A program made the translations under genes and the position numbers. Under the pieces are notes generated by a model. That model had not been told where the DNA came from. It ran no database searches and worked only from the letters and a program-made list of their open reading frames with translations. This document shows, piece by piece, positions 23,885 to 32,065 of a stretch of DNA of 32,065 nt. Location of the stretch: the NCBI GenBank assembly GCA_038316335.1, contig JBBQAM010000046.1, positions 1 through 32,065 of the forward strand, written 5' to 3'. Each line of letters begins with the position of its first letter. The stretch's first letter is position 1. This DNA comes from JALHST01 sp038316335 (lineage in GTDB: Bacteria > Bacteroidota > Bacteroidia > Flavobacteriales > Flavobacteriaceae).

Positions 23885-25096
23885 ATGAAAAAAAGTACTG
23901 TTTTGTTCGTATCACTGGTTACCGCAATGGCCTGCAAATCGCCAGTAGACAAAAAAGAAACAACCCAAGCCCCACGGGAAATTCACGACAAAGCCATCTT
24001 GGTCGATACGCACAATGATATCCTGACCCAGACCATGGAAAAGGGCGTGGTATTCGACACGGATCTGGAAGGCCTGACCCATAGTGACCTCAGCAGAATG
24101 AAAGAAGGAGGTGTAGACGTGCAGTTCTTTTCAGTTTGGAGTGATGGTAATCAGGTACAACCGTTTGCATTCGCCCTTCGACAAATTGATTCGTTGGATG
24201 CCGTGGCAAAACGAAATCCCGACAAAATCGAGGAAGTCAAAAACACGGCCGAGCTAATGAAGGTTATTGGTCAAAATAAAATTGCCGCATTTTTTGGGAT
24301 CGAAGGGGGGCATATGATCGAGGACGATCTCGGCAAGTTAGATTCCCTATATCTCAGAGGGGCACGCTATATGACCCTCACTTGGAACAACTCGACTTCC
24401 TGGGCCACAAGTGCAGCAGATGAGTCGACCATCGAGGGTGGCACGCTGAATTCAGAGGATAAAAAAGGACTTACTGCATTTGGCAAAAAAGTCGTTACCC
24501 GTATGAATGAGCTGGGAATGCTGGTAGATATCAGCCATGTGGGGGAGCAGACTTTTTACGATGTCATGGCGACCACGAGCAAGCCGGTAATCGCATCCCA
24601 TAGTTCGGTATATAGTATCTGTCCTGTTTTCAGAAATCTGAAGGATGAACAGATAAAAGCCGTTGCCAAAAATGGTGGCGTAATCCAAATTAATTTTTAC
24701 GCTGGGTTTATCGATCCTGATTACGAAAAAAACCGCGAGGGATTTCTGGAAAGACACAAAACTACGTTTGATTCTCTGGTGCAATCCGGAAATACTATCT
24801 ATATCGCAGAAGAACTACTATTTTCGAAATTCGCCACTGAAGCCAATGCCTTTCGGCCTCCCCTCTCGATGGTCATTGATCATATAGAATACATCATTAA
24901 ACTGGTGGGCGTCGACTATGTAGGCCTGGGATCTGACTTTGATGGCATTCCCTTGGCCCCTATCGGACTTGATGATGTAACCGACTATATACACATTACC
25001 GAGGCCTTGGTCGATAAAGGGTATAGCGTTGAGGATATCGATAAAATTCTTGGAGGGAATCTGCTACGGGTTCTTAAAGCGAATGAAGTACAATAG
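23885..25096 (+). CDS. Membrane dipeptidase (peptidase family M19), lipoprotein
   Basis: This 403-residue zinc dipeptidase has a type II signal peptide (TAMAC, lipid cysteine 17), so it acts outside the cytoplasm. The binuclear zinc ligands of the renal dipeptidase family are all visible: His43 and Asp45 (VDTHND), the bridging Glu140 (FFGIEGGH), His218 (VDISHVG) and His239 (ASHSS). Arg250 and the SDFDG motif (350-354) are also conserved. The family hydrolyses many L-L and L-D dipeptides. A permease gene starts 32 bases downstream; together they would cleave dipeptides in the periplasm and import the amino acids. Length and motifs are complete. Confidence 0.93.
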   Translation: MKKSTVLFVSLVTAMACKSPVDKKETTQAPREIHDKAILVDTHNDILTQTMEKGVVFDTDLEGLTHSDLSRMKEGGVDVQFFSVWSDGNQVQPFAFALRQIDSLDAVAKRNPDKIEEVKNTAELMKVIGQNKIAAFFGIEGGHMIEDDLGKLDSLYLRGARYMTLTWNNSTSWATSAADESTIEGGTLNSEDKKGLTAFGKKVVTRMNELGMLVDISHVGEQTFYDVMATTSKPVIASHSSVYSICPVFRNLKDEQIKAVAKNGGVIQINFYAGFIDPDYEKNREGFLERHKTTFDSLVQSGNTIYIAEELLFSKFATEANAFRPPLSMVIDHIEYIIKLVGVDYVGLGSDFDGIPLAPIGLDDVTDYIHITEALVDKGYSVEDIDKILGGNLLRVLKANEVQ

Positions 25097-25128
25097 CAAC
25101 AAATGGCTAGCCATTAATCATTTCGAAA

Positions 25129-26439
25129 ATGAGCGATGAAATAAAGGAAGTGCCCTTAAAACGCGTTGTAGGAGTAACAGGACTTACGGCTAACATTCTG
25201 AACAACACAATAGGTGCCGGTATTTTTGCTTTGCCAGCCATTGTCGGCATGCAATTAGGCGCTTTCAGCGTATTTGCATATCTATTTTGCGGTTTCATGC
25301 TTGCCGTTATTATGCTATGCTATGCAGAAATAGGTTCACGCATTACTTCCGCTGGAGGCAGTTATGCCTATGTTGAGGCGGTCTTCGGAAAGTTTGCAGG
25401 ATTTGTCGTGAATTGGTTGTTCATTTTTGGCTGGTCGCTCTTAGGGGATGCTGCATTGATGCATGTGATTGCCAATTCGTTGGCCGTCATTTTTCCTGCT
25501 TTTACGAACCCTTGGTTTCGTGCCCTTTTATTTTTTGTTCTCATTGGGGTTATCGCCTTTATAAATATTCTTGGGACGAAACAGGGTAATTTCTTTGTAA
25601 AACTCATAACACTCATAAAATTACTGCCACTACTGGGCATTATAATTTTTGGTCTAGGCAAGATCGATACTAGCAACCTACATTGGGAACATTTGCCCTC
25701 CCTAGATTCCTTCAGCAGTACGGCCCTCGTGTTGTACTTTGCTTTTGCAGGTTTTGAAACGGCCCTTGGTGTAAGTGGCGAGATAAAAAACCCGAAGCGC
25801 ACCGTGCCGTTGGGTATCTTATTGGGTGGTAGTATCATCCTGATGCTTTATATGCTGCTCCAGGTAGTTACCCAAGGTATATTGGGAACCGGAATGGCAG
25901 CGGTCAAAAATGCCCCATTGGCAGCCGTTGCAGAACAAATTGTGGGTCCTATTGGAAGTGTCATTCTTTTAATCTCGGCCGCCATAGCCTGTTTTGGCGC
26001 GGTGAGCGGGGATGTGCTGAATACGCCGCGTTTATTGTATGCGGGCGCCCATGACGGCCTGTTTCCAAAGTTCCTAGGAAAAGTGCATTCAAAATATGCC
26101 ACACCATATTGGGCCATCGCCTCCTTTGCATTTGCACTTTTTATAATTACGGTTGCTGGCGGGTTCAAGCAGCTGGCCATTTTAGCGAGTGCGGCTATTT
26201 TGCTAGTGTACCTCGCGGTTATTTTGGCGACCATCCGGTTGCGAAGTAAAAAACAGGAAACCACTGAAAAATCGTTTAGAATTCCCGGGGGCCTGTTCAT
26301 TCCGATCACAGGCATTGTGACCATTGGTTGGTTACTTAGCAGTTTGAGCCGCCAAGAAATCCTATCGACCTTGATATTTATAGCGATGATCTGTGCACTA
26401 TATGTTATAATGCGTACATTGAAAAAAGAGAAATTATAA
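25129..26439 (+). CDS. Amino acid permease (APC superfamily)
   Basis: The 436-residue protein has about twelve hydrophobic segments. The APC signature at the start of helix 1 is N-N-T-I-G-A-G-I-F-A-L-P, the unwound G-A-G motif that binds the substrate backbone. A-G-G-S-Y-A-Y-V-E follows in helix 3, and the helix 6 region is YFAFAGFETALGVSGEIKNPKRTVP. It is a proton- or sodium-coupled amino acid/amine importer of the inner membrane; the substrate is not predictable. Its position 32 bases after the M19 dipeptidase suggests joint expression and uptake of the released amino acids. Confidence 0.91.
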   Translation: MSDEIKEVPLKRVVGVTGLTANILNNTIGAGIFALPAIVGMQLGAFSVFAYLFCGFMLAVIMLCYAEIGSRITSAGGSYAYVEAVFGKFAGFVVNWLFIFGWSLLGDAALMHVIANSLAVIFPAFTNPWFRALLFFVLIGVIAFINILGTKQGNFFVKLITLIKLLPLLGIIIFGLGKIDTSNLHWEHLPSLDSFSSTALVLYFAFAGFETALGVSGEIKNPKRTVPLGILLGGSIILMLYMLLQVVTQGILGTGMAAVKNAPLAAVAEQIVGPIGSVILLISAAIACFGAVSGDVLNTPRLLYAGAHDGLFPKFLGKVHSKYATPYWAIASFAFALFIITVAGGFKQLAILASAAILLVYLAVILATIRLRSKKQETTEKSFRIPGGLFIPITGIVTIGWLLSSLSRQEILSTLIFIAMICALYVIMRTLKKEKL

Positions 26440-26473
26440 GATCAAAACACTAAGAACTTTAAAAATAGGAATT

Positions 26474-26692
26474 ATGGGAATATTTTGGGATTTGTTACAG
26501 CAAGATGAATTGGAAAAACAGCAAAAACAGGCGAATAGTATCGAGGAACGTGTCGAATTTCTGGAAAACGAATTGAAAAATACGAAGGCGCTCCTAAAGA
26601 AAACCTTGGTAGCTTTGGAAACCTATGTGGATAAGGATATCGACGGCGATGGTATTACCGGTTCTAATGAGTCTCCATCCGGGAAATCATAA
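26474..26692 (+). CDS. Small coiled-coil protein with a DxDxDG motif
   Basis: This is a 72-residue protein that I do not recognise. Residues about 10-48 form an acidic/lysine-rich heptad coiled coil (EERVEFLENELKNTKALLKKTLVALE). A C-terminal tail has D-K-D-I-D-G-D-G-I-T-G, the pattern of a calcium-binding EF-hand or dockerin-like loop. There is no signal peptide, although the first six residues are hydrophobic. The gene lies 34 bases after the permease and nine bases before the DUF6090-type gene. Good start context, tight packing and non-random composition support a real gene. Confidence 0.7.
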   Translation: MGIFWDLLQQDELEKQQKQANSIEERVEFLENELKNTKALLKKTLVALETYVDKDIDGDGITGSNESPSGKS

Positions 26693-26701
26693 GGTGCCGA
26701 A

Positions 26702-27388
26702 ATGATCAAGTTCTTTCGCAAAATTCGTCAGCGGTTGCTCAAGGAGAACCATGTAACCCGCTATCTGCTCTATGCCTTGGGCGAAATCGTATTAGTGGTC
26801 ATCGGAATACTTATTGCTTTGCAAATCAATAATTGGAACGAATCAAGAAAGCAGGATCTGGCAGAAAAGGAATTTATCACCGGGGTAAAAAATGATCTCG
26901 AACAAGATAAGACGTATATTAATTTAGTACTACACCAGGCCGAAGAAAAGGCACATGCTTTTGATCTTTTAGTAAAAGAGGCACCCGCAGTTTACAATTC
27001 CGATAAAAAGGCAATGGATTCGTTGCTCCATATCTATTTTGTAAGTGAACGTACCTTTTATCCCATTTCAGGTTCCTATCAAGCGGCCATATCAGGCAAT
27101 GAAATCAATAGGTACAAAAACAAAAAAATAATCGCCCCTATTATTAAATTATATAACTCCACATATGATCGATTAATCGATAATGGTACGATTTCTAGCA
27201 ACAGATGGGAGTATTTAACCAAAAAGTATAGCCATGAACGTCGCATCGACACTTGGCTGGAAATGGACCCAGCGCACTATTCAGAATTACTAGATGACCT
27301 CTCCTATCATTACAAAGAACTGAATTGGTACAAGGATATGTTATATGAATCCTTAAAAGAGATTGAGGCAATCATACATGAAAAATAA
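26702..27388 (+). CDS. DUF6090-type single-span membrane protein
   Basis: The 228-residue protein is of the kind annotated as DUF6090 in Flavobacteriia. A basic N-terminus (MIKFFRKIRQRLL) is followed by the hallmark LLYALGEIVLVVIGILIALQINNWNESRK (about 23-51), a membrane helix ending in the NNWNE signature, and a mostly helical extra-membrane domain (about 52-228). The biochemical role of this family is unknown; these proteins often occur as tandem paralogs, as here. It begins nine bases after the small coiled-coil gene. The following gene is a decayed paralog. Family recognition is from memory of the signature. Confidence 0.85.
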   Translation: MIKFFRKIRQRLLKENHVTRYLLYALGEIVLVVIGILIALQINNWNESRKQDLAEKEFITGVKNDLEQDKTYINLVLHQAEEKAHAFDLLVKEAPAVYNSDKKAMDSLLHIYFVSERTFYPISGSYQAAISGNEINRYKNKKIIAPIIKLYNSTYDRLIDNGTISSNRWEYLTKKYSHERRIDTWLEMDPAHYSELLDDLSYHYKELNWYKDMLYESLKEIEAIIHEK

Positions 27389-27427
27389 AATAAGGCTCAA
27401 AGAAAAACAATCTGGTAAGCAAACAGA

Positions 27428-28180
27428 ACGATAACCAAACTTTTTCGTAACATCCGTCAAAACCTGCTCGATGAAAATAAGACCACCAACCATGCCTTGC
27501 TGGCAGGCAGGTATTTCAAATATGCAATCGGTGAGATTGTCCTTGTTGTTATTGGAATTTTGATCGCCCTCCAGATCAACAATCGGAACGAATCAAGAAA
27601 ACTGCAGGCCAAGGAAACAGTATTGTTGACCGAATTGAAATCAAATCTTGAAGCGAATATCGTAAACCTTAAAAAAGATATTCGAATACAAACCGAAAGT
27701 ATGAAGTACTTTAACTATATCATGGACCTTGCAGACCATCATCGACCCTTTAATGATTCAATCCCCGTGCACCTACAAAAGGCAATTTTTATGCCCGATG
27801 TGGTCTTATCTTCCTCGGCCTTTGAGACGATGAAATCATCAGGTCTGGATATTATTCGATCCGACCGACTTCGAAGCGAAATTATCTCCATAATTGAGAT
27901 CGTCTACCCGACCCTTATGCAGGAAACCCAAAGATTGGAGGACCAACTTTGGGCTGCAGTAGTTGTCCCATTGTATCAAAAGCATTTCAGAAGTGAAGGT
28001 CAAACATGGGTGCCTAATGATTATGAAAATTGGTTATAGGATAAGGAATTCTTTAATATGCTTAGTTTTAGGGGAACCCTTCGGTGTGGTTCAACGGTAC
28101 TTAAAACCAAAGCGGCCGATCAAACACCCAATGTAATACAATTCATAAATGATGAATTACAAAAAGGCAATAAACTATAA
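27428..28180 (+). pseudogene. Decayed DUF6090-type gene (ACG at the start position, internal TAG)
   Basis: This is a paralog of the preceding gene. The family's N-terminus is encoded in frame from 27431 (I-T-K-L-F-R-N-I-R-Q-N-L-L-D-E-N-K), but the codon where the paralog has ATG is ACG (27428-27430), and no ATG, GTG or TTG lies between the upstream in-frame stop (27416) and CTG/TTG codons near 27470-27497. The signature NNWNE has become NNRNE. The frame is interrupted by TAG at 28037-28039, yet continues for 46 sense codons of family-like sequence (D-K-E-F-F-N-M-L-S-F-R ... Q-F-I-N-D-E-L-Q-K-G) to TAA at 28178-28180. An open frame from TTG 27497 to 28039 (180 residues) keeps the membrane helix but loses both ends. 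The simplest reading is a recent pseudogene; a non-AUG start with read-through is less likely. Confidence 0.8.
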
Positions 28181-28216
28181 ACGGTCTGCTAGTCAGCCTT
28201 CAATAAGGTTCGAAAA

Positions 28217-29944
28217 ATGTGTCAAGAAATAAGATCCATCGTTAAAAAATTCATGCTACCCTTCATCGTGGCACAGATGCTACTCGTTTTCTTTGGTGGC
28301 TGCAACTCCGCTACTCCTAAAACGGAATTATCGGGCCGACCCAACATTCTTCTAATCGTGGCCGATGACCTGGGAATCACCGATCTGGGATGCTATGGAA
28401 GTGAGATCCGCACTCCTAATTTAGATCGATTGGCTCTTCAGGGAATTCGAAATACGGCTTTTTATACAGCCCCAACCTGTTCCCCGACCCGGGCCATGCT
28501 ACTTTCAGGGGTCGATACCCATCGCAATGGCTATGGCACCATGGAAGGTGATTGGGCGGCCAATCAAAAGGGGCTAAAAGGGTATGAAGGCTATTTGAAC
28601 TTCGACGTAGTGGCTTTTCCGAAATTGCTACAAGACCATGGGTATTATACTGCCATGGCCGGGAAATGGCATCAGGCCTTTCCTGCGAATGATCAAAGAC
28701 TCTGGCCAGACAAGAGGGGTTTTGATCGCTCTTTCTGTTTATTGCAAGGTGGTGCCGGTCATTTTTCCGATCAGCAGAAACTTTTTTCCTTTTTTGATAG
28801 GACACTGTACCAAGAAGATGGGCAGATCGTGGATACCCTCCCAGAATCATTTTATTCAACCGACTACTACACACAAAAGGCCATTGACTATATCGATGAA
28901 AGCCAGGCCGTGCAGAAACCCTTCTTCATGTATGTGCCATACACCGCCCCACACTGGCCTATACAGGTACCCGATGAATACATTGATCTGTACCAAGGAC
29001 GTTATAATTCGGGCTATGAAGTGCTGGCAGAGGAGCGCCTGCATAGGGCAAAGAGACTGGGGGTTATTGATACTACAGTCTTATTGCCCCACTTGACCCC
29101 GAATGTATTACCTTGGAACGAACTATCGAAGGAAGCACAAAAAAGGTCGGCACGTACCATGGAAGTATATGCTGCCATGATCGAAAGACTTGATGTCAAT
29201 GTCGGTAAATTGATCGATCATCTAAAGGCAATAGGCCAGTTTGAGAATACGCTGATCGTTTTTATGGCTGACAACGGGGCCGAAGGTAATTCAATTTGGG
29301 GCATAGCTGATACCAAGGAATGGGTTGCAACAAATTTTGATAATACCCTGAAGAACATCGGGCGAAAAAATTCATACATATTTACCGGCCCATCTTGGGC
29401 CCAAGTGAGCTCTATGCCCTTTAAATGGTATAAAAGCTTTTCGTCGGAAGGTGGGGTACGATGCCCGTTGATTATCAGTTATCCCAAATGGAAGGACAAC
29501 TTCGGGAAAATAAACCAAAATTTCCTATCTGTGATGGACTTGGCGCCGACCTTTTTAGATATGGCAGGGGTCGAACATCCCAAAAATAAATACAAGGACA
29601 GGACCGTCTTTCCTATGGACGGAAAATCGCTTGTCAATTGGCTGCAAGGTAGCAACCTAACGGCCCATACCAATGAGGAAGCACATTGTTGGGAACTCTA
29701 TGGACGACGCGGGGTTCGTAAGGCCAACTGGAAAGCATTATGGCAAGACCGGCCGTATGGCACCGATACCTGGCAATTGTATGACCTAAATAAAGATCCT
29801 AGCGAGCAACAGGATTTGGCCGAAGTTTACCCGGAAAAGCTCACAGAATTGAAATCGGAATGGGAGGCCTACGTCGATAAATATCATGTAGTTCTTCCGA
29901 ATGAAAAAGTCGCATATGGCATTGATGAAATTTGGAGAGAATAG
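28217..29944 (+). CDS. Sulfatase (arylsulfatase family S1), lipoprotein
   Basis: The 575-residue sulfatase has a type II signal peptide (VFFGGC, lipid cysteine 29). The first catalytic aspartates are in IVADDLG (Asp50-Asp51). The formylglycine motif C-S-P-T-R is at 88-92, with Cys88 the residue oxidised to formylglycine. Downstream are GKWHQ, the Y-T-A-P-H-W-P metal/substrate loop and MADNGAEG. Such enzymes hydrolyse sulfate esters, often of algal polysaccharides in marine Bacteroidota. The maturation enzyme (anSME-type or FGE) is not in the window. The ATG at 28217 places 12 residues before a second start (ATG 28253); either gives a valid signal peptide. It lies 36 bases after the pseudogene and is not in an obvious polysaccharide locus here. 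Confidence 0.93.
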   Translation: MCQEIRSIVKKFMLPFIVAQMLLVFFGGCNSATPKTELSGRPNILLIVADDLGITDLGCYGSEIRTPNLDRLALQGIRNTAFYTAPTCSPTRAMLLSGVDTHRNGYGTMEGDWAANQKGLKGYEGYLNFDVVAFPKLLQDHGYYTAMAGKWHQAFPANDQRLWPDKRGFDRSFCLLQGGAGHFSDQQKLFSFFDRTLYQEDGQIVDTLPESFYSTDYYTQKAIDYIDESQAVQKPFFMYVPYTAPHWPIQVPDEYIDLYQGRYNSGYEVLAEERLHRAKRLGVIDTTVLLPHLTPNVLPWNELSKEAQKRSARTMEVYAAMIERLDVNVGKLIDHLKAIGQFENTLIVFMADNGAEGNSIWGIADTKEWVATNFDNTLKNIGRKNSYIFTGPSWAQVSSMPFKWYKSFSSEGGVRCPLIISYPKWKDNFGKINQNFLSVMDLAPTFLDMAGVEHPKNKYKDRTVFPMDGKSLVNWLQGSNLTAHTNEEAHCWELYGRRGVRKANWKALWQDRPYGTDTWQLYDLNKDPSEQQDLAEVYPEKLTELKSEWEAYVDKYHVVLPNEKVAYGIDEIWRE

Positions 29945-30009
29945 AAAATGACTAAAACAGCGTGCCACCATAATCAGCATATACCAGCACGAATAAAGTA
30001 GAAAATGAC
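29942..30009 (+). repeat. Short direct repeat flanking the sulfatase gene end
   Basis: TAGAAAATGAC occurs at 29942-29952 (overlapping the sulfatase stop) and again at 29999-30009, and both copies are followed by similar TAAAA(C)CAGC. The 57-base spacing suggests a small tandem duplication of the 3' end that has since diverged. Confidence 0.45.
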
Positions 30010-30068
30010 ATAAACCAGCCAACAGATTACCATTGTAGGTGTTTGTTCAATTAGCCAACTTGAATACC

Positions 30069-31028
30069 ATGACCCAACCAAGCGTTCCGTTAAAATTGCC
30101 CTGGTGTAACTATCCGACGCGTGTTGATATAGATCAACATGGACTTTTCGATCTTCAAAAAGACCTCCCGATGGTTGATTTTGAGGCTGCTGAAAAATTC
30201 AGAAGCCACCAATACGTTCCAATTCCGCTCGACCAAATTGACCATTCGCAAATTTTGGAAGTAGCACACATAATTGCCAATTCGTTCGCAGTGAATGAAC
30301 CCATGAATCGGCATGTGCAACCCCCCAGGGAAATCCCCCAGCAACTTATCGATCGATCGCATCAAGACGTTTTTGGAAACGATGCTTTTGGTGCCTGGAC
30401 CAAAGAGAACATTTTGTTCTGGTTTATTCGTCTGACCCAAATCACAGACCCATCCCATCCCAAAGGCGCTATTGGCATGAATGACGACCTACTTCGCCAT
30501 TCCCTCGTTACCTTAGACGACGATTTGAACCCAATTGGCGGATCCTTTAATGCTACCTTGCCCCATAAAGAGACAGTATGGCGAAAGCATGATCCGTTTC
30601 TAGAAGCTACGTTTTTGTATCAAAATCCGATAATCGATTTTATCCATCACCATGAAAATATGGCAATTCAAGCATTGAACGAAATATATCCACATTTTAG
30701 AATAGCTCACCAATCAGGGAAAGTAGGTTATATAGTCATGATCGCAAGATCTGAGGCACTTCCCACGGAACACACTTTTGAGCTCTTTGCGGCTTCTTTT
30801 AAAAATTTTCAGGAACGAGGCTATGAATACATGCTCATCACAGCAAGTAACCAATGGACCGGCGCCGCCTGTGAACTATTAGGGGCTGCACGTATTTATT
30901 TTGCACCCTTTCGGGAAATGAAAAGAGTTGCTGTTGAAGTCGATGCAGGCCAAAACGAACCTTTTTCGACAGACGGTTTTATTTCTTACAAGCAAAGCGG
31001 ATTTATGATTTATGCTGTAAAACTGTAA
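30069..31028 (+). CDS. Unrecognised protein, possibly acetyltransferase-like
   Basis: The 319-residue cytoplasmic protein (no signal peptide) does not belong to a family I can name. The C-terminal half has an alternating pattern suggestive of a GNAT-like acyltransferase fold: a segment A-A-S-F-K-N-F-Q-E-R-G-Y-E-Y-M-L-I-T-A-S-N-Q-W-T-G-A-A-C (written with breaks) followed by E-L-L-G-A-A-R-I-Y-F, similar to the conserved Asn and Leu-Gly-Phe part of GNAT motif B. The N-terminal half is rich in His, Pro and Asp. The frame is open from GTG 30039, but ATG 30069 is preferred. The next gene, an APC permease, starts two bases after the stop, so the two surely form an operon, hinting that the protein acts on a transported amino acid or amine. 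Confidence 0.75.
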   Translation: MTQPSVPLKLPWCNYPTRVDIDQHGLFDLQKDLPMVDFEAAEKFRSHQYVPIPLDQIDHSQILEVAHIIANSFAVNEPMNRHVQPPREIPQQLIDRSHQDVFGNDAFGAWTKENILFWFIRLTQITDPSHPKGAIGMNDDLLRHSLVTLDDDLNPIGGSFNATLPHKETVWRKHDPFLEATFLYQNPIIDFIHHHENMAIQALNEIYPHFRIAHQSGKVGYIVMIARSEALPTEHTFELFAASFKNFQERGYEYMLITASNQWTGAACELLGAARIYFAPFREMKRVAVEVDAGQNEPFSTDGFISYKQSGFMIYAVKL

Positions 31029-31030
31029 GT

Positions 31031-32065
31031 ATGGATACTTCAAAAAAGAATCTAAGTGAATTGAAAAGGGTATTGGGCCTGCCCTCGTTATTCGCCATTG
31101 CAGTTGGGGTGGTGGTGGCCCAGGTGGTCTTTGTGAGCATTTTACAAGGAGTCGGTATCGGGGGCTCCGGATTTTTTGTGGCCCTGATCATTGCTTTTAT
31201 CCTAACATTATGTTATGTGTTTACTTTTTCCGAGTTGGCCTTAATGCTCCCCAAAGCTGGCAGTATCAGTGCCTATACCGAAGTTTCGATCGGTAATTTT
31301 CCGGCCATAGTGGCGACCATTTCCGGGTACTTGGCACCGGCGATTTTCGGATTGCCCGCCGAATTGTTTCTATTGGAATCGGTTCTCGACACCTTATATC
31401 CCGAAGCGTTTTCCCAAATAGGTATCCTGATCATTCTGCTATTTACCATACTAAATATATTAGGAGTCGACTTCTTTGCAAAGGTTCAAAATCTGCTGGC
31501 CTATTTGATGATTACGGCATTACTGGTAATCGGCATTGCCGGTCTTGCCCATTCGGACGCTCAGGGCGCTTCCATCGAATCAATTTGGGAAGGCTTAGGA
31601 CACTTAGATGGCAGTGTACTCTCTCTTACAATGCTGGCACTCTGGTCATTTATGGCCCTTGAATTTGTGTGCCCCATGATCGAGGAGACCAGGAACCCAA
31701 ACAAAAATATTCCACGGTCAATGATCATGGCGTCGATAGTGCTGTTGATCATATATTCGATGGTAGCCCTCGCTGGGTATTTGAACGTACCCCAAGATAC
31801 ATTGGCCGAATCAGACATTCCGCATGCACTTTTGATCTTCACGCTTTTTGGGGAATCGGGAAAATTGATAGTGGCCATAATCGCTATCACCGCTACATGT
31901 AGTACAATCAACACCGTCCTGGCAACGATTCCACGAATGCTTTATGGGATGGCCCATAACCAACAAATGCCTGCCATTTTTATGAAAGTACACCCTAAGA
32001 CACAAACTCCTTGGGTAGGTATCCTATTTGTGGCACTCCTAATCATGATTCCCATGGTACTGCTG
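31031..32065 (+). CDS. APC-family amino acid permease, N-terminal part (cut by window end)
   Basis: An ATG at 31031 opens a frame that runs without a stop to the last base, giving 345 residues of an inner-membrane transporter. Helix 1 (SLFAIAVGVVVAQVVFVSILQGVGIGG), A-L-M-L-P-K-A-G-S-I-S-A-Y-T-E (helix 3 region), and FMALEFVCPMIEETRNPNKNIPRSM (helix 6 and following loop) are the APC hallmarks. Compared with the permease at 25129 the helix 1 motif is altered (A-V-G-V-V-V-A-Q in place of N-N-T-I-G-A-G-I), so it is a different subfamily and probably a different substrate. It starts two bases after the unrecognised protein. The usual length of about 430-480 residues implies roughly 100 residues outside the window. 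Confidence 0.9.
   Translation, partial: MDTSKKNLSELKRVLGLPSLFAIAVGVVVAQVVFVSILQGVGIGGSGFFVALIIAFILTLCYVFTFSELALMLPKAGSISAYTEVSIGNFPAIVATISGYLAPAIFGLPAELFLLESVLDTLYPEAFSQIGILIILLFTILNILGVDFFAKVQNLLAYLMITALLVIGIAGLAHSDAQGASIESIWEGLGHLDGSVLSLTMLALWSFMALEFVCPMIEETRNPNKNIPRSMIMASIVLLIIYSMVALAGYLNVPQDTLAESDIPHALLIFTLFGESGKLIVAIIAITATCSTINTVLATIPRMLYGMAHNQQMPAIFMKVHPKTQTPWVGILFVALLIMIPMVLL

Noticed and set aside
28253..29944. Later sulfatase start at ATG 28253
   Set aside because: Both starts give a lipoprotein signal; the upstream ATG 28217 is kept because the n-region with basic residues is more complete.
29942..30009. Direct repeat as target-site duplication of a mobile element
   Set aside because: The 46 bases between the copies hold no element, and similarity continues beyond the repeat, which fits a small local duplication better.
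30039..30068. GTG start adding ten residues to the unrecognised protein
   Set aside because: The added residues look like non-coding leader and ATG 30069 is the more usual start; not decisive without homologs.

Overview
The window looks like a chromosomal segment of a marine-type member of the Bacteroidota, most likely Flavobacteriaceae. The grounds are the lipoprotein-rich protein set, Reg_prop/Y_Y_Y periplasmic sensors, a LytTR regulator paired with a TPR histidine kinase, DUF6090-type membrane proteins, a CSPTR sulfatase, moderately low GC, and starts with weak or no Shine-Dalgarno sequence. This is inferred from gene content; no marker gene (rRNA, ribosomal protein) is present. I saw no tRNA, rRNA, CRISPR array, insertion sequence or phage gene. 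Nearly all of the window is coding, and no stretch over 300 bases lacks a gene.

Region 1 (1-10941, + strand) is a signalling island. It holds the end of one histidine kinase, a compact membrane kinase, and two giant paralogous kinases of about 1245 residues. Each giant has a lipobox, a beta-propeller and Y_Y_Y periplasmic sensor, one membrane helix, and a HisKA/HATPase core. A stand-alone receiver and a receiver-class III adenylate cyclase fusion follow. The kinases have no receiver or AraC domain, so the layout suggests carbohydrate-type periplasmic sensing routed to cAMP instead of directly to DNA. The kinase cores share near-identical DNA tracts (gene conversion or recent duplication), and one carries a palindromic in-frame insertion.

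Region 2 (11164-14189) holds two ordinary genes, a COG2509-type FAD-dependent oxidoreductase and a RhlE-like DEAD-box helicase. It is closed by a strong bidirectional terminator.

Region 3 (14257-23716) is the most unusual part. A LytTR regulator/TPR kinase operon on the minus strand lies between a secreted protein with two ferredoxin-like-looking repeats (minus strand) and a plus-strand series: two SnoaL-like lipoproteins, an SDR oxidoreductase, two O-methyltransferases and a second secreted two-repeat protein. The families (SnoaL cyclase, ketoreductase-like SDR, O-methyltransferases, ABM-like proteins) resemble tailoring enzymes of aromatic polyketide pathways, but no synthase is present. 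An 18/20 matched 20-bp element with a downstream TTAAATGAA box sits upstream of both outward-facing arms, each in the gene's own orientation. It is a good candidate operator for the LytTR regulator encoded between them.

Region 4 (23885-26439) pairs a lipoprotein M19 dipeptidase with an APC amino-acid permease, suggesting peptide scavenging. Region 5 (26474-28180) has a small coiled-coil protein, an intact DUF6090-type membrane protein and a decayed paralog (ACG in place of ATG, and an in-frame TAG). Region 6 (28217-32065) has a lipoprotein sulfatase, an unrecognised protein that may have an acetyltransferase-like fold, and a second APC permease cut by the window end.
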